Assembly (NCBI GenBank): GCA_001917535.1
Contig: MNEF01000098.1
Coordinates: 109,241 to 142,932, forward strand
Source: Candidatus Rokubacteria bacterium 13_1_40CM_69_27
GTDB lineage: Bacteria > Methylomirabilota > Methylomirabilia > Rokubacteriales > CSP1-6
Direction: 5' to 3'
Length of the DNA stretch: 33,692 nucleotides
In this document: positions 18,601-27,265 of the stretch, in pieces
How positions within the stretch are numbered: position 1 is the first letter of the stretch
Layout: each line of letters starts with the position of its first letter
Made by a program: the position numbers and the translations under genes
Notes under the pieces: generated by a model
The model's input: the letters and a program-made list of their open reading frames with translations, nothing else
The model's database searches: none
Told to the model about the DNA's origin: nothing

Positions 18601-19244
18601 AGGAGCGGCTGACGCTGGCACTGCCCAAGGGCCGGCTGCTGGACGGCGCCCTCGGGCTGCTGCGGGAGCTCGGGGTGGACGGGGTGGACGCGGAGTCCCG
18701 CCGGCTCATCTTCACGGACACGCGTCGGGGCCTGCGGCTGCTGTTCCTCAAGCCGGCGGACATCCCGGCTTACGTGACCTACGGCGCGGCGGACCTGGGG
18801 ATCGTCGGCCGGGATATCCTGCTCGAGCAGGAGCCGGACGTGTACGAGCCGCTCGACCTCGGCTTCGGCTTCTGCCGGCTGGTGGTCGCCGAGCCGCGGG
18901 AGCTCTGGGAGCGCGACGATCCCGCCAAGTGGTCGTGGGTGCGCGTGGCCACCAAGTATCCCCGGATGGCTGAGCGTTACTTCTCCGAGCGTGGCATCCA
19001 GGTCGAGATCGTGCGACTCGACGGCTCCATCGAGCTGGCGCCACTGGTCGGGCTGGCCGAGCGCATCGTCGACCTCGTGCAATCGGGTGAGACGCTGCGG
19101 GTCAACGGACTGGTCGAGGTCGCCGAGATCGCGCGCTCGACGGCGCGGGTCATCGTCAACCGCGCCTCGATGAAGACGGAGCACGCGGCGGTCACGGGGC
19201 TGATCGAGGAGATGCGCGCGCGCACGACCAAGGTGGGCCGATGA
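18597..19244 (+). CDS. hisG: ATP phosphoribosyltransferase catalytic subunit, short form
   Basis: HisG condenses ATP and PRPP, the first step of histidine synthesis. The protein opens with [19 protein letters not shown] and includes [16 protein letters not shown] and the PRPP loop [14 protein letters not shown]. At 215 residues it lacks the C-terminal regulatory domain of the long form (about 290-300), so it belongs to the short type that needs the HisZ regulatory partner. No hisZ is in the window. ATG 18597 overlaps the murA stop (ATGA), and its end overlaps hisD the same way. Confidence 0.96.
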   Translation: MKERLTLALPKGRLLDGALGLLRELGVDGVDAESRRLIFTDTRRGLRLLFLKPADIPAYVTYGAADLGIVGRDILLEQEPDVYEPLDLGFGFCRLVVAEPRELWERDDPAKWSWVRVATKYPRMAERYFSERGIQVEIVRLDGSIELAPLVGLAERIVDLVQSGETLRVNGLVEVAEIARSTARVIVNRASMKTEHAAVTGLIEEMRARTTKVGR

Positions 19245-20548
19245 TCCGGACCCTGGATGCGCGGAGCCTCGGCGTCGAGCGCGTGGCCAGTGCCCTGGCG
19301 CGCCCTCCCGCCCGCGTGGCCCCCGAGATCCAGCGTGCCGTCGAGGGCATCGTGGACGCCGTGCGAGAGCGGGGGGATGCGGAACTGCTGGAGCTGACCG
19401 CGCGCTTCGACGGCTTCTCCGCCCCCGCCGCGGCGGCGCTGGCGATTCCCCGTGGGGAGTTCGAAGCCGCCGAGCGGGCGCTGTCGTCGGCGGCCCGGGC
19501 CGCGCTGGTATACGCCGCCGAGCGGATCGAGCGCTACCACGCGGCGGCGCTGCCCAAGTCCTGGCGCGTCACCGACGAGCACGGCTCCGTCCTCGGCCAG
19601 GAGGTGCGCCCCATCGAGCGCGTGGGCATTTACGTGCCCGGCGGGCGCGCGGCCTATCCATCCACGGTGCTGATGACGGCCGTGCCCGCGCGCGTGGCGG
19701 GCGTGCCGGAGATCGTGCTGGCCACGCCGCCGGGGCCGGAGGGGCGCGTGAACGAGACGGTGCTGGCGGCCGCGCGGATCGCCGGAGTCACCGAGGGTTA
19801 TCGGATCGGCGGCGCCCAGGCGATCGCGGCGCTCGCCTACGGCACCGCGACCATTCGTCGCGTCGACAAGATCGTGGGCCCGGGTAACATCTACGTGGCC
19901 CTGGCCAAGAGCCGCGTCTTCGGCGAGGTGGGCATCGACATGGTGGCCGGACCGAGCGAGGTCGTGGTCGTGGCCGACGGCGGCGCCGATCCGGAGGAAG
20001 TGGCCGCCGATCTGCTGGCCCAGGCCGAGCACGACCCGATGGCCCGCGCCGTGCTCATCACCGATGCGTCCGATCTGCTGCCACGCATCGGCGTCGCGCT
20101 GGAGCGCCAGCTGGCGCGGCTGCCGCGGCGGGCGATCGCCGCCGAGGCCCTGGCGGCCAACGGCGCGCTGGTCGTCGTGGCCTCGCTCGACCAGGCCGTC
20201 GAGCTGGCCAATCGGCTGGCGCCCGAGCATCTCGAGCTGCTGGTGCGGGTGCCCCAGGCGCTGCTGCCGCGCGTGCGGCACGCGGGGGCGGTGTTCGTCG
20301 GCGGCCAGACGCCCGAAGTGGTGGGCGATTACGTGGCGGGGCCCAGCCACGTGCTGCCCACGGCCGGCACGGCGCGCTTCTCCTCGCCGCTCGGCGCCGA
20401 GGACTTCGTCAAGCGGTCCAGCATCATCGAGTACTCGCGCGCGGGCCTGGCGGCGGCGCTGCCGCATCTGAGGACGCTGACCGACATTGAGGGCCTCGGC
20501 GGCCACCGGGCTGCGGCGGAGGTCCGCGCAAAGGGAGACACCGCATGA
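19241..20548 (+). CDS. hisD: histidinol dehydrogenase
   Basis: The 435-residue enzyme oxidises histidinol to histidine with two NAD+. Clear marks are VERVGIYVPGGRAAYPS (the read sequence is IERVGIYVPGGRAAYPS), VDKIVGPGNIYVALAK, the zinc ligands Gln261 and His264 in AQAEHDPMAR, and ANRLAPEHLELLVR followed by GDYVAGPSHVLPT. Length is typical (about 430). It overlaps hisG by 4 nt and hisB by 4 nt. hisC, often placed between hisD and hisB, is missing at this spot. Confidence 0.98.
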   Translation: MIRTLDARSLGVERVASALARPPARVAPEIQRAVEGIVDAVRERGDAELLELTARFDGFSAPAAAALAIPRGEFEAAERALSSAARAALVYAAERIERYHAAALPKSWRVTDEHGSVLGQEVRPIERVGIYVPGGRAAYPSTVLMTAVPARVAGVPEIVLATPPGPEGRVNETVLAAARIAGVTEGYRIGGAQAIAALAYGTATIRRVDKIVGPGNIYVALAKSRVFGEVGIDMVAGPSEVVVVADGGADPEEVAADLLAQAEHDPMARAVLITDASDLLPRIGVALERQLARLPRRAIAAEALAANGALVVVASLDQAVELANRLAPEHLELLVRVPQALLPRVRHAGAVFVGGQTPEVVGDYVAGPSHVLPTAGTARFSSPLGAEDFVKRSSIIEYSRAGLAAALPHLRTLTDIEGLGGHRAAAEVRAKGDTA

Positions 20549-21150
20549 GCCCCGAGCCGCTTGTCCGGCAGGCGCGCGTCGAGCGGAAGAGCAAGGAGAC
20601 CGAGGTCACGCTGCACCTGAACCTGGACGGGACCGGCGCCTCCAAGGTCAGAACACCGATCCCGTTCTTCAGCCACATGCTGGAGGCGTGGTCGAAGCAC
20701 GGGCTCATGGACCTCACGGTCGAGGCCAGCGGCGACGTCGAGGTGGACATCCACCACACCGTGGAGGACGTCGGGATCGTCCTGGGCCAGGCGCTGCGCG
20801 AGGCGCTGGGCGACAAGAAGGGGATCGTCCGCTACGGCACCGCGTTCGTTCCCATGGACGAGGCGCTCATTTCGGCGTCCGTCGACATCTCGGGCCGCCC
20901 CTACCTCGTCTTCAACGTGCCGGTGGCGCGCACCCGGGTCTCGAATTTCGACCTGGACATGCTCCCGGAGTTCTTCCGTGCGTTCGCGTTCAACGCGGAG
21001 ATCACGCTGCACGTCACGATGCAGTACGGCCACAATCTGCATCACATCACCGAGGCGGTCTTCAAGGCGGTCGGGCGGGCGCTGGCCGAGGCGACCCGAC
21101 TCAACCCGCGGATCGTCGGAGTCGTTCCCTCGACGAAGGGAAGATTGTGA
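20545..21150 (+). CDS. hisB: imidazoleglycerol-phosphate dehydratase
   Basis: The 201-residue protein is the monofunctional dehydratase, without the HAD histidinol-phosphatase domain of E. coli HisB. Manganese ligands are in DIHHTVEDVGIVLGQAL (His70, His71, Glu74) and in the symmetric GHNLHHITEAVFKAVGRAL. FFSHMLEAWSKHGLMDL and YGTAFVPMDEAL are also conserved. It converts imidazole-glycerol phosphate to imidazole-acetol phosphate. ATG 20545 overlaps hisD by 4 nt, with AGGGAG about 8 nt upstream. Histidinol-phosphate phosphatase must be encoded elsewhere. Confidence 0.97.
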   Translation: MSPEPLVRQARVERKSKETEVTLHLNLDGTGASKVRTPIPFFSHMLEAWSKHGLMDLTVEASGDVEVDIHHTVEDVGIVLGQALREALGDKKGIVRYGTAFVPMDEALISASVDISGRPYLVFNVPVARTRVSNFDLDMLPEFFRAFAFNAEITLHVTMQYGHNLHHITEAVFKAVGRALAEATRLNPRIVGVVPSTKGRL

Positions 21151-21190
21151 TCGCGGCCGTGCGAGCCGCAGCCGCAGGCGAGGCGAGCCT

Positions 21191-21811
21191 GTGATTGCCG
21201 TCATCGACTACGGGCGCGGCAACCTCGGGTCCGTCGAGAAGGCGTTCGAGCGGGTCGGCATCCCGGCCCTGATCACCCAGGAGCCGCGCGTCGTGGACGA
21301 CGCGGAGGCGGTGGTGCTACCTGGTGATGGGGCTTTCCACGACGCCATGGCCAACCTCGAGCGGCTCGGCCTCATGCCGGCGCTGCGGCGGGCGCTGGAC
21401 GGGCGGCGACCGTTCCTGGGTATCTGCCTGGGCTACCAGCTGCTCTTTTCGACGAGCGAAGAGTTCGGCGAGGGACGGGGGCTCGACCTCATCCCCGGGG
21501 TCGTGCAACGGTTCCCTCCGGGCCGGAAGGTCCCCCACATGGGCTGGAACCGCGTCGAGCACGGCGGCCGGCTCCAGCTGTTGGCCGATATCCCGGACGG
21601 CGCCCACTTCTACTTCGTGCACTCCTACTACCCCGTCGTCGCCGAAGGCGCGGGTCCGGTGTCCACGGCGTGGTGCGAGTACGGCGCCAGGTTCGCCGCC
21701 GCCATCGAGCGGGGGCGGATCTACGCGACCCAGTTCCACCCGGAAAAGAGCCAGCGCTGGGGGCTCCGGCTCCTCGAGAACTTCGCGGCGCTCGTCAAGG
21801 GCGGGGGATGA
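21191..21811 (+). CDS. hisH: imidazole glycerol phosphate synthase, glutaminase subunit
   Basis: The 206-residue class I glutamine amidotransferase supplies ammonia to HisF. It opens with VIAVIDYGRGNLGSVEKAFE, the nucleophile is Cys79 in LGICLGYQLLF, and the catalytic His183 and Glu185 are in ATQFHPEKS. VPHMGWNRVE and YFVHSYYPV are typical HisH features. Start GTG 21191 is chosen because it places the first beta strand at the N-terminus; the upstream extension is Arg/Ser shadow. A 40-nt spacer rich in GCGAGCC separates it from hisB. Its stop overlaps the hisA ATG. Confidence 0.97.
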   Translation: MIAVIDYGRGNLGSVEKAFERVGIPALITQEPRVVDDAEAVVLPGDGAFHDAMANLERLGLMPALRRALDGRRPFLGICLGYQLLFSTSEEFGEGRGLDLIPGVVQRFPPGRKVPHMGWNRVEHGGRLQLLADIPDGAHFYFVHSYYPVVAEGAGPVSTAWCEYGARFAAAIERGRIYATQFHPEKSQRWGLRLLENFAALVKGGG

Positions 21812-22601
21812 TCGTCATTCCCGCCGTCGACGTACGTGGCGGCCGCTGCGTCCGCCTCCGGGAGGGTCGCGCCGAGGCGGAGACCATCTTCGCCGAGGAC
21901 CCGGTGGCCATGGCGAAGCGATGGGTGGATCTCGGTGCCGAGCGCCTCCACGTCATCGACCTCGACGGTGCCCTGGGCGGCCCCCGGCAGACGGCGCTGG
22001 TGCGGCGGATGATCGAGGCGGCCGCGCCGGTGCCGGTCCAGGCTGGCGGTGGCCTCCGCGACGAAGGTGCCGTCGCAGAGATGCTCGACGCCGGGGCGCG
22101 CTGGGTGGTGGTCGGCACGCGGGCGGCTCTCGACCCGGCGTTTCTGACCGCGGCGTGCCGGAAGCATTCTGCTCGCGTCATCGTGGCGGTCGACGGGCGC
22201 GGCGCCCGTGTGGCCATCAAGGGCTGGACCGAAGTGGGGGATGAAACGATCATCGAGCTCGGGATGCGGGCCAGGGCCGCGGGAGCGGCGGCCCTGCTCT
22301 ATACGGACGTCAGCCGCGATGGGACCGAGATGGGGCCCAACGTGAACGATACGGAGGCGCTGGCCAAGGCAGTGGACATGCCGATCCTCGCCTCGGGAGG
22401 TGTGGCTTCGATCGAAGACCTCCGGCGCTTGGCGGCGATCCGCCGCGTCACCGGCGTGGTCGTGGGCCGCGCGCTCTACACAGGCGCGATCGATCTGAAG
22501 CACGCACTCGAGGTGGTCGGTTCGAGCGCCGCCTCCGCCGACGCAACCCGGCTGTTGGGGGGAGGGATCGGAAGGGGGGCGAAGCCCCCCTCCGAGGAGT
22601 G

Positions 22602-22602
<1 letters not shown>
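21808..22602 (+). CDS. hisA: phosphoribosylformimino-5-aminoimidazole carboxamide ribotide isomerase, with repeat-encoded tail
   Basis: HisA is a beta/alpha barrel isomerase in the histidine pathway. Catalytic Asp8 is in [13 protein letters not shown] and Asp129 in [40 protein letters not shown] and [14 protein letters not shown] are the phosphate-binding strands. The protein has 264 residues where 240-250 is usual. The barrel ends near [16 protein letters not shown]; the last 15 residues, [15 protein letters not shown], are written on the palindromic repeat at 22558-22598. The tail is therefore probably a passenger of repeat insertion. Its stop overlaps hisF by one base. Confidence 0.96.
22558..22598. 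repeat. inverted copy of the post-rho palindromic repeat, inside hisA
   Basis: Read on the - strand this 41-bp segment gives TCCTCGGAGGGGGG, CTTCG, CCCCCC and TCCGATCCCTCCCCC, the same outer modules as 14914-14982 but lacking that copy's middle hairpin. On the + strand it folds as TCGGA (22568-22572), bulged A, GGGGGGC, GAA loop, GCCCCCC, TCCGA (22591-22595). The stem reaches into GAGGAG (22594-22599), the ribosome-binding site of hisF, so it could tune hisF translation. Confidence 0.75.
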
Positions 22603-23371
<769 letters not shown>

Positions 23372-23375
<4 letters not shown>

Positions 23376-24004
23376 CGCTCGACGAGCTGAAGTTCGACGA
23401 GCGCGGTCTCATCCCGGCGGTCGTCCAGGAGGCGGACACCGGCGAGGTGCTCATGGTCGCCTGGATGGACCGGCCGGCGCTGGAGGCCACCCTCGCCACC
23501 GGCCTCACCCACTTCTGGTCCCGCTCACGCCGAGGGCCGTGGCGCAAGGGCGAGATCTCGGGCCATGCCCAGCACGTTCAGGCCGTCTACGCGGACTGCG
23601 ACGGCGACACGCTGCTGGTTCAGGTGCATCAGGATGGCGTCGCCTGCCACACCGGCAACCGCACGTGCTTCTTCACGGCGGTGCAGGGCGGGACGGCGGG
23701 GGCCAACATGCTCGAGCGGCTCGAGCGCGTGGTGCAGGCGCGCAAGACGGCGCCTGCGGCCGGCTCCTATGTGGCGGGGCTGCTGGCCAAGGGAGAAGCC
23801 GCGATCGCCCGCAAGATCGGTGAGGAAGCCAGCGAGGTCATCACGGCCGCGCTGGGCGGCGAGGGTGACCGGCGTGTCGTCGAAGAGGTGGCGGACTTGT
23901 GGTTCCACACGATCGTCCTGCTCGGCGCGCGCGGCATCCCGCTGCGCGACATCCTCAAGGAGCTGGCGCGGCGGCACCAGGCCCGCACAACGCCCCACGC
24001 TTGA
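23372..24004 (+). CDS. hisIE: bifunctional phosphoribosyl-AMP cyclohydrolase / phosphoribosyl-ATP pyrophosphatase
   Basis: The 210-residue fusion carries out steps two and three of histidine synthesis. The HisI part (about 1-110) has [14 protein letters not shown], the acidic metal site YADCDGDTL (Asp75, Asp77, Asp79) and zinc cysteines Cys76, Cys92 and Cys99 in [13 protein letters not shown]. The HisE part (about 113-205) has [14 protein letters not shown] and [14 protein letters not shown], the MazG-like acidic helices. It is last in the his cluster; the next gene is a lipoprotein of unrelated function that begins 7 nt later. Confidence 0.97.
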
Positions 24005-24011
24005 CGGAGGG

Positions 24012-24536
24012 GTGAGCACGCGGCGTCCGGGCCTGCTGCTGGCCGGCCTCGTGGGGGCGATCGCCACGCTCGCGCTGGCGGCGGGATGCGCGGGTCGACG
24101 CGTCGACCACGGCGTGTTTCACTCGTCGAAGGGATATCGGGTGACGGTGCCGGGCTCGGACTGGGCCGTCGTGGAGCAGAGCCGCGCCGACCTGGAGTTG
24201 AGGCATCGCGGCGGGGCCGCCGGCATGCTGGTCAACGCCGCCTGCGAGGGCGCGGCGGCGCGCCGGCCGGCCGGACTCCTCACGCGGCGGCTGCTGGCGG
24301 GGCTGCGGGACCGCACGGTCATCGGCCGCGGCGAGGTGTCGGTCGACGGGCGCCAGGGCACGCGCACGATCGTGGAGGCCCGGGGGGAGACGGAGGGGCC
24401 GCGGCTCAAGATCGAGACCCTGACGGTCACGGACGCGCGGTGCGTGTATGACCTGATCTACGCCGCCCCGGTCGACACCTTCGGGGACTGGCGAGGCGAC
24501 TTCGACCGGTTCGTCGCCAGCTTTTTCATGGAGTAG
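24012..24536 (+). CDS. putative lipoprotein at the head of the mla genes
   Basis: The 174-residue protein starts at GTG 24012, almost touching GGAGG at 24006-24010. Residues 1-26 are a lipoprotein signal with lipobox LAAGC (Cys about 26). The mature part has no motif I recognise: it begins with a VFHSSKGYRVTVPGSDW stretch, suggesting a small beta-sandwich like uncharacterised PsbP-type lipoproteins, and ends FDRFVASFFME. Two cysteines in the mature part (NAACEG and DARCVYD) could form a disulfide. It ends 4 nt before mlaE, so a periplasmic role with the Mla complex is plausible but not shown. Confidence 0.72.
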   Translation: MSTRRPGLLLAGLVGAIATLALAAGCAGRRVDHGVFHSSKGYRVTVPGSDWAVVEQSRADLELRHRGGAAGMLVNAACEGAAARRPAGLLTRRLLAGLRDRTVIGRGEVSVDGRQGTRTIVEARGETEGPRLKIETLTVTDARCVYDLIYAAPVDTFGDWRGDFDRFVASFFME

Positions 24537-24540
24537 GCGG

Positions 24541-25302
24541 ATGGACGCATACCTGAGACGGACGGCGATGTGGTACGGCGGCCTCGGGCTGCTGAGCGGG
24601 AGCGTGGTGCGCAACCTGGCGCTGCCGCCGGCCTATTTCCAGCACGTGGTCCACGAGATCGAGACCATGGGTGTCCGGTCCCTCGGCGTGGCCCTGACGG
24701 CCGCGGTGTTCACCGGCATGGTGTTCGCACTGCAGAGCGCGGTCAACATGGCCCGATTCGGCGCCGAGAACTACGTTGGTCCCCTGGTGGCCCTGGCGAT
24801 TCTCCGGGAGCTGGGCCCCGTGCTGACGGCGATTCTCGTCGGCGGCAAGGTGGCCTCCGGCATCACCGCGGAGCTGGGCTCGATGAAGGTCACCGAGCAG
24901 ATCGACGCGCTGCGGACGCTGGGAGTCAACTACGTCAAGCGGCTCATCGTCCCCCGCATGCTGGCCGCGCTCGTCGTCTTCCCCCTCCTCACCGTCATGG
25001 CCGACGTGCTGGGCGTGCTGGGGGGCATGGTGATGATGTTCCTGGAGCGGGGCGCCGACATGTGGGCCTACTGGAACGCCACCACGTACTGGGTCGTGCC
25101 CAAGGACTTCCTCATGGGCATCGGCAAGAGCGTCGTCTTCGGGGCCATCGTGACGCTCATCGGCTGCTATAACGGGCTCTCCACCGAGGGCGGCACCGAG
25201 GGGCTGGGCCGGGCCACCACCGCGACCGTCGTGCACGTCACCATGGGCGTGATCATCTCCGACTTCTTCCTGACCAAGCTGTTCCTGATCCTGTTCTGGT
25301 GA
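24541..25302 (+). CDS. mlaE: MlaE-family lipid ABC transporter permease
   Basis: The 253-residue inner-membrane permease has five or six hydrophobic segments and the MlaE signature stretch LAILRELGPVLTAILVGGKV followed by ASGITAELGSMKVTEQIDAL with its conserved Glu and charged coupling helix. The C-terminal segment GATIVTLIGCYNGL (read as GAIVTLIGCYNGL) and GRATTATVVHVTMGVI are also typical. With MlaF and MlaD it forms the machine that moves phospholipid between the inner membrane and periplasm to maintain outer-membrane asymmetry. This supports a diderm host. ATG 24541 comes 4 nt after the lipoprotein stop. Confidence 0.95.
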   Translation: MDAYLRRTAMWYGGLGLLSGSVVRNLALPPAYFQHVVHEIETMGVRSLGVALTAAVFTGMVFALQSAVNMARFGAENYVGPLVALAILRELGPVLTAILVGGKVASGITAELGSMKVTEQIDALRTLGVNYVKRLIVPRMLAALVVFPLLTVMADVLGVLGGMVMMFLERGADMWAYWNATTYWVVPKDFLMGIGKSVVFGAIVTLIGCYNGLSTEGGTEGLGRATTATVVHVTMGVIISDFFLTKLFLILFW

Positions 25303-25308
25303 CGTCGC

Positions 25309-26052
25309 GTGGCCGAGCCGCTGGTCGAGGTGATCGAGGTCTGGAAGGCGTTCGACGCCGGGGACGTCCTCCGAGGCGTATCGCTGGCGCTCACCCGGGG
25401 GGAGACCTTCGTGGTGATGGGCGGCAGCGGCTCCGGCAAGACGGTGCTGCTCCGCCTGATCGCGGGTCTCCTGCGGCCGGACCGCGGGCAGATCCGCCTG
25501 TTCGGGCGGAACATCGAGCACCTCCCGGAGGAGGAGCTGCTCCCGCTGCGCAAGAGGATGGGCTACGTGTTCCAGGGCGCGGCGCTCTTCGACTCGCTGA
25601 CGGTGTACGAGAACGTGGCCTATGCATTGCGGGAGCATACCAGCCTGGACGAAGCCTCGATCAGGGAGCGCGTCGTGCACTTCCTCTCCCAGGTGGGATT
25701 GAACGAGGACGTGCTGGCGCTGCTGCCGGCCGAGCTGTCGGGGGGGATGCGGAAGCGGGTGGGAATCGCCCGGGCCCTGGTCAACCAGCCGGAGGTTATG
25801 CTCTTCGACGAGCCCACCACCGGCCTCGATCCCACCAACGCCAAGCTGGTCGGCGAGTTGATCTCCCAGGTGCATGTCGGCGTGTGCGACACTGCGATCG
25901 TCGTCACCCATGACCTCGACCTGACGAGAACCGTCGCCGACCGGGTGGCGATCCTGATCGAGGGGCGGTTTGCCGTGGTGGGGCCGCTCAACGCCGTGCT
26001 CGGCTCGAGCGACCCCGCCGTGCAGGCGTTTCTGGCCGGCGAGGCGAGGTGA
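25309..26052 (+). CDS. mlaF: MlaF-family lipid ABC transporter ATPase
   Basis: The 247-residue ATPase has Walker A GGSGSGKTV (38-46), Q-loop VFQGAALFDSLTV, signature LSGGMRKRVGIARAL (about 143-157), Walker B VMLFDEPTTGLDP (about 163-175) and H-loop IVVTHDLDLTRTVAD. The SGGM-R-K-R signature and the FDSLTV Q-loop are characteristic of MlaF/Ttg2A rather than other importers. GTG 25309 follows mlaE after 6 nt. It energises MlaE. No mlaB STAS partner is in the window. Confidence 0.96.
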   Translation: MAEPLVEVIEVWKAFDAGDVLRGVSLALTRGETFVVMGGSGSGKTVLLRLIAGLLRPDRGQIRLFGRNIEHLPEEELLPLRKRMGYVFQGAALFDSLTVYENVAYALREHTSLDEASIRERVVHFLSQVGLNEDVLALLPAELSGGMRKRVGIARALVNQPEVMLFDEPTTGLDPTNAKLVGELISQVHVGVCDTAIVVTHDLDLTRTVADRVAILIEGRFAVVGPLNAVLGSSDPAVQAFLAGEAR

Positions 26053-26056
26053 GCGT

Positions 26057-27265
26057 ATGAACGAGCAGCGGCGAGAGCGGGGGATGAAGCTCCGGGTGGG
26101 CGTCTTCGTCCTGGTGGCCCTGGCGGCATTCCTCGGGATGATCTACGCGCTCGGCGCCCGCGCCCGGCTCTTCGAGGCGCGCTACACGATCCACGCCGAG
26201 TTCACCGAGGTGGGCGGGCTGACTGAAGGGGCGACGGTGCGCCTGGCCGGCGTGCAGATCGGCCGCGTGACCGGCGTGCACCTGCCCGGCCAGCCGGGAG
26301 GAAAGGTGCGCGTGGACCTCAGCATCACCAAACACTACGCGGATCGCATCCGCCGCGATTCGATGGCGCGCATCGAGACCCAGGGGTTGCTCGGCGACAA
26401 GATCGTCGAGATCACGGTGGGGACGGTGTCGGCAACCGTCGTGCAGCCGGGCGAGACGCTCGCCGCGCGTGACCCCTCCGATCTCGGCCACATGATCGGC
26501 GAGACCGGCCAGGTCGTCCGGAACGTTTCCGCGCTGGCCGAGAGTCTCCGGAGGACCGCCGAGGCGTTCAACCAGACGAGGATCATCGAGGACGTCGCGG
26601 CGGCGACCGGCTCGGCCCGTCGCGCGACCGACCAGTTGGCCCGGATCACCACCGAGGTCGAGAAGGGCCGCGGGTGGGCGCACGCGCTCATCTACGAAGA
26701 GCCCGTGGCGCTCCAGCGGCTCGGCGACCTGCTGGCCAAGACGCAGGCGCTGCTGGACCGGGTCGAGCGCGGCGAGGGCGCCGTCGGCGTCCTGACGTCG
26801 GCGCAGAGCGCCGAGGCCGCGAAGAAATTCGTGGCGGCGATGGACCGGCTCGGTCAACTCGCCGAGCGCCGGGGCGGCGAGGACGGGCTCTTGCCGGCGC
26901 TGCTCTTCGATCCCGCCTACAAAGGGGTGCTGGACGACCTCCGCATGGTCGCCCGGAACCTCCGGGAGGTCTCTGACCGCGTCGTCGGCGGTCGGGGAAC
27001 GCTGGGCAGCCTGGTGCGGGACTCGCCGGACGACGGCAGCATCCGGCTGGCGGTGGAGGATCTCCGCGTTGCCGTCGCGAATCTCAAGTCCATCACGGAG
27101 AAGATCAACGAGGGGGAAGGGACGCTGGGGGCCCTCATCGCCGACCCGACGCTCTACGAGCGCCTCGTGAACATTCTCGACGGCACCCAGCGGAGCTTCC
27201 TCCTCCGATCGCTCATCCGCGGCCTGGGCAAGGACAACAAGGACAACAAGGAGAAGAAGGAGTGA
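26057..27265 (+). CDS. mlaD: MlaD-like MCE protein with long helical C-terminus
   Basis: The 402-residue protein has a single membrane helix (about 12-30, VGVFVLVALAAFLGMIYAL). The MCE domain follows (about 38-120), with YTIHAEFTEVGGLTEGATVR, LAGVQIGRVTGV and IETQGLLGDKIVEIT. E. coli MlaD has only 183 residues, so more than half is an extended tail. The tail holds four variants of a G-x-G motif: EKGRGWAHALIYEEP, ERGEGAVGVLTSAQ, VGGRGTLGSLVRDS and NEGEGTLGALIADP. It ends in a charged KDNKDNKEKKE. MCE tails of this kind can form helical tubes for lipid passage. ATG 26057 lies 4 nt after mlaF; MKLRVG at 26084 is another possible start. Confidence 0.92.
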   Translation: MNEQRRERGMKLRVGVFVLVALAAFLGMIYALGARARLFEARYTIHAEFTEVGGLTEGATVRLAGVQIGRVTGVHLPGQPGGKVRVDLSITKHYADRIRRDSMARIETQGLLGDKIVEITVGTVSATVVQPGETLAARDPSDLGHMIGETGQVVRNVSALAESLRRTAEAFNQTRIIEDVAAATGSARRATDQLARITTEVEKGRGWAHALIYEEPVALQRLGDLLAKTQALLDRVERGEGAVGVLTSAQSAEAAKKFVAAMDRLGQLAERRGGEDGLLPALLFDPAYKGVLDDLRMVARNLREVSDRVVGGRGTLGSLVRDSPDDGSIRLAVEDLRVAVANLKSITEKINEGEGTLGALIADPTLYERLVNILDGTQRSFLLRSLIRGLGKDNKDNKEKKE

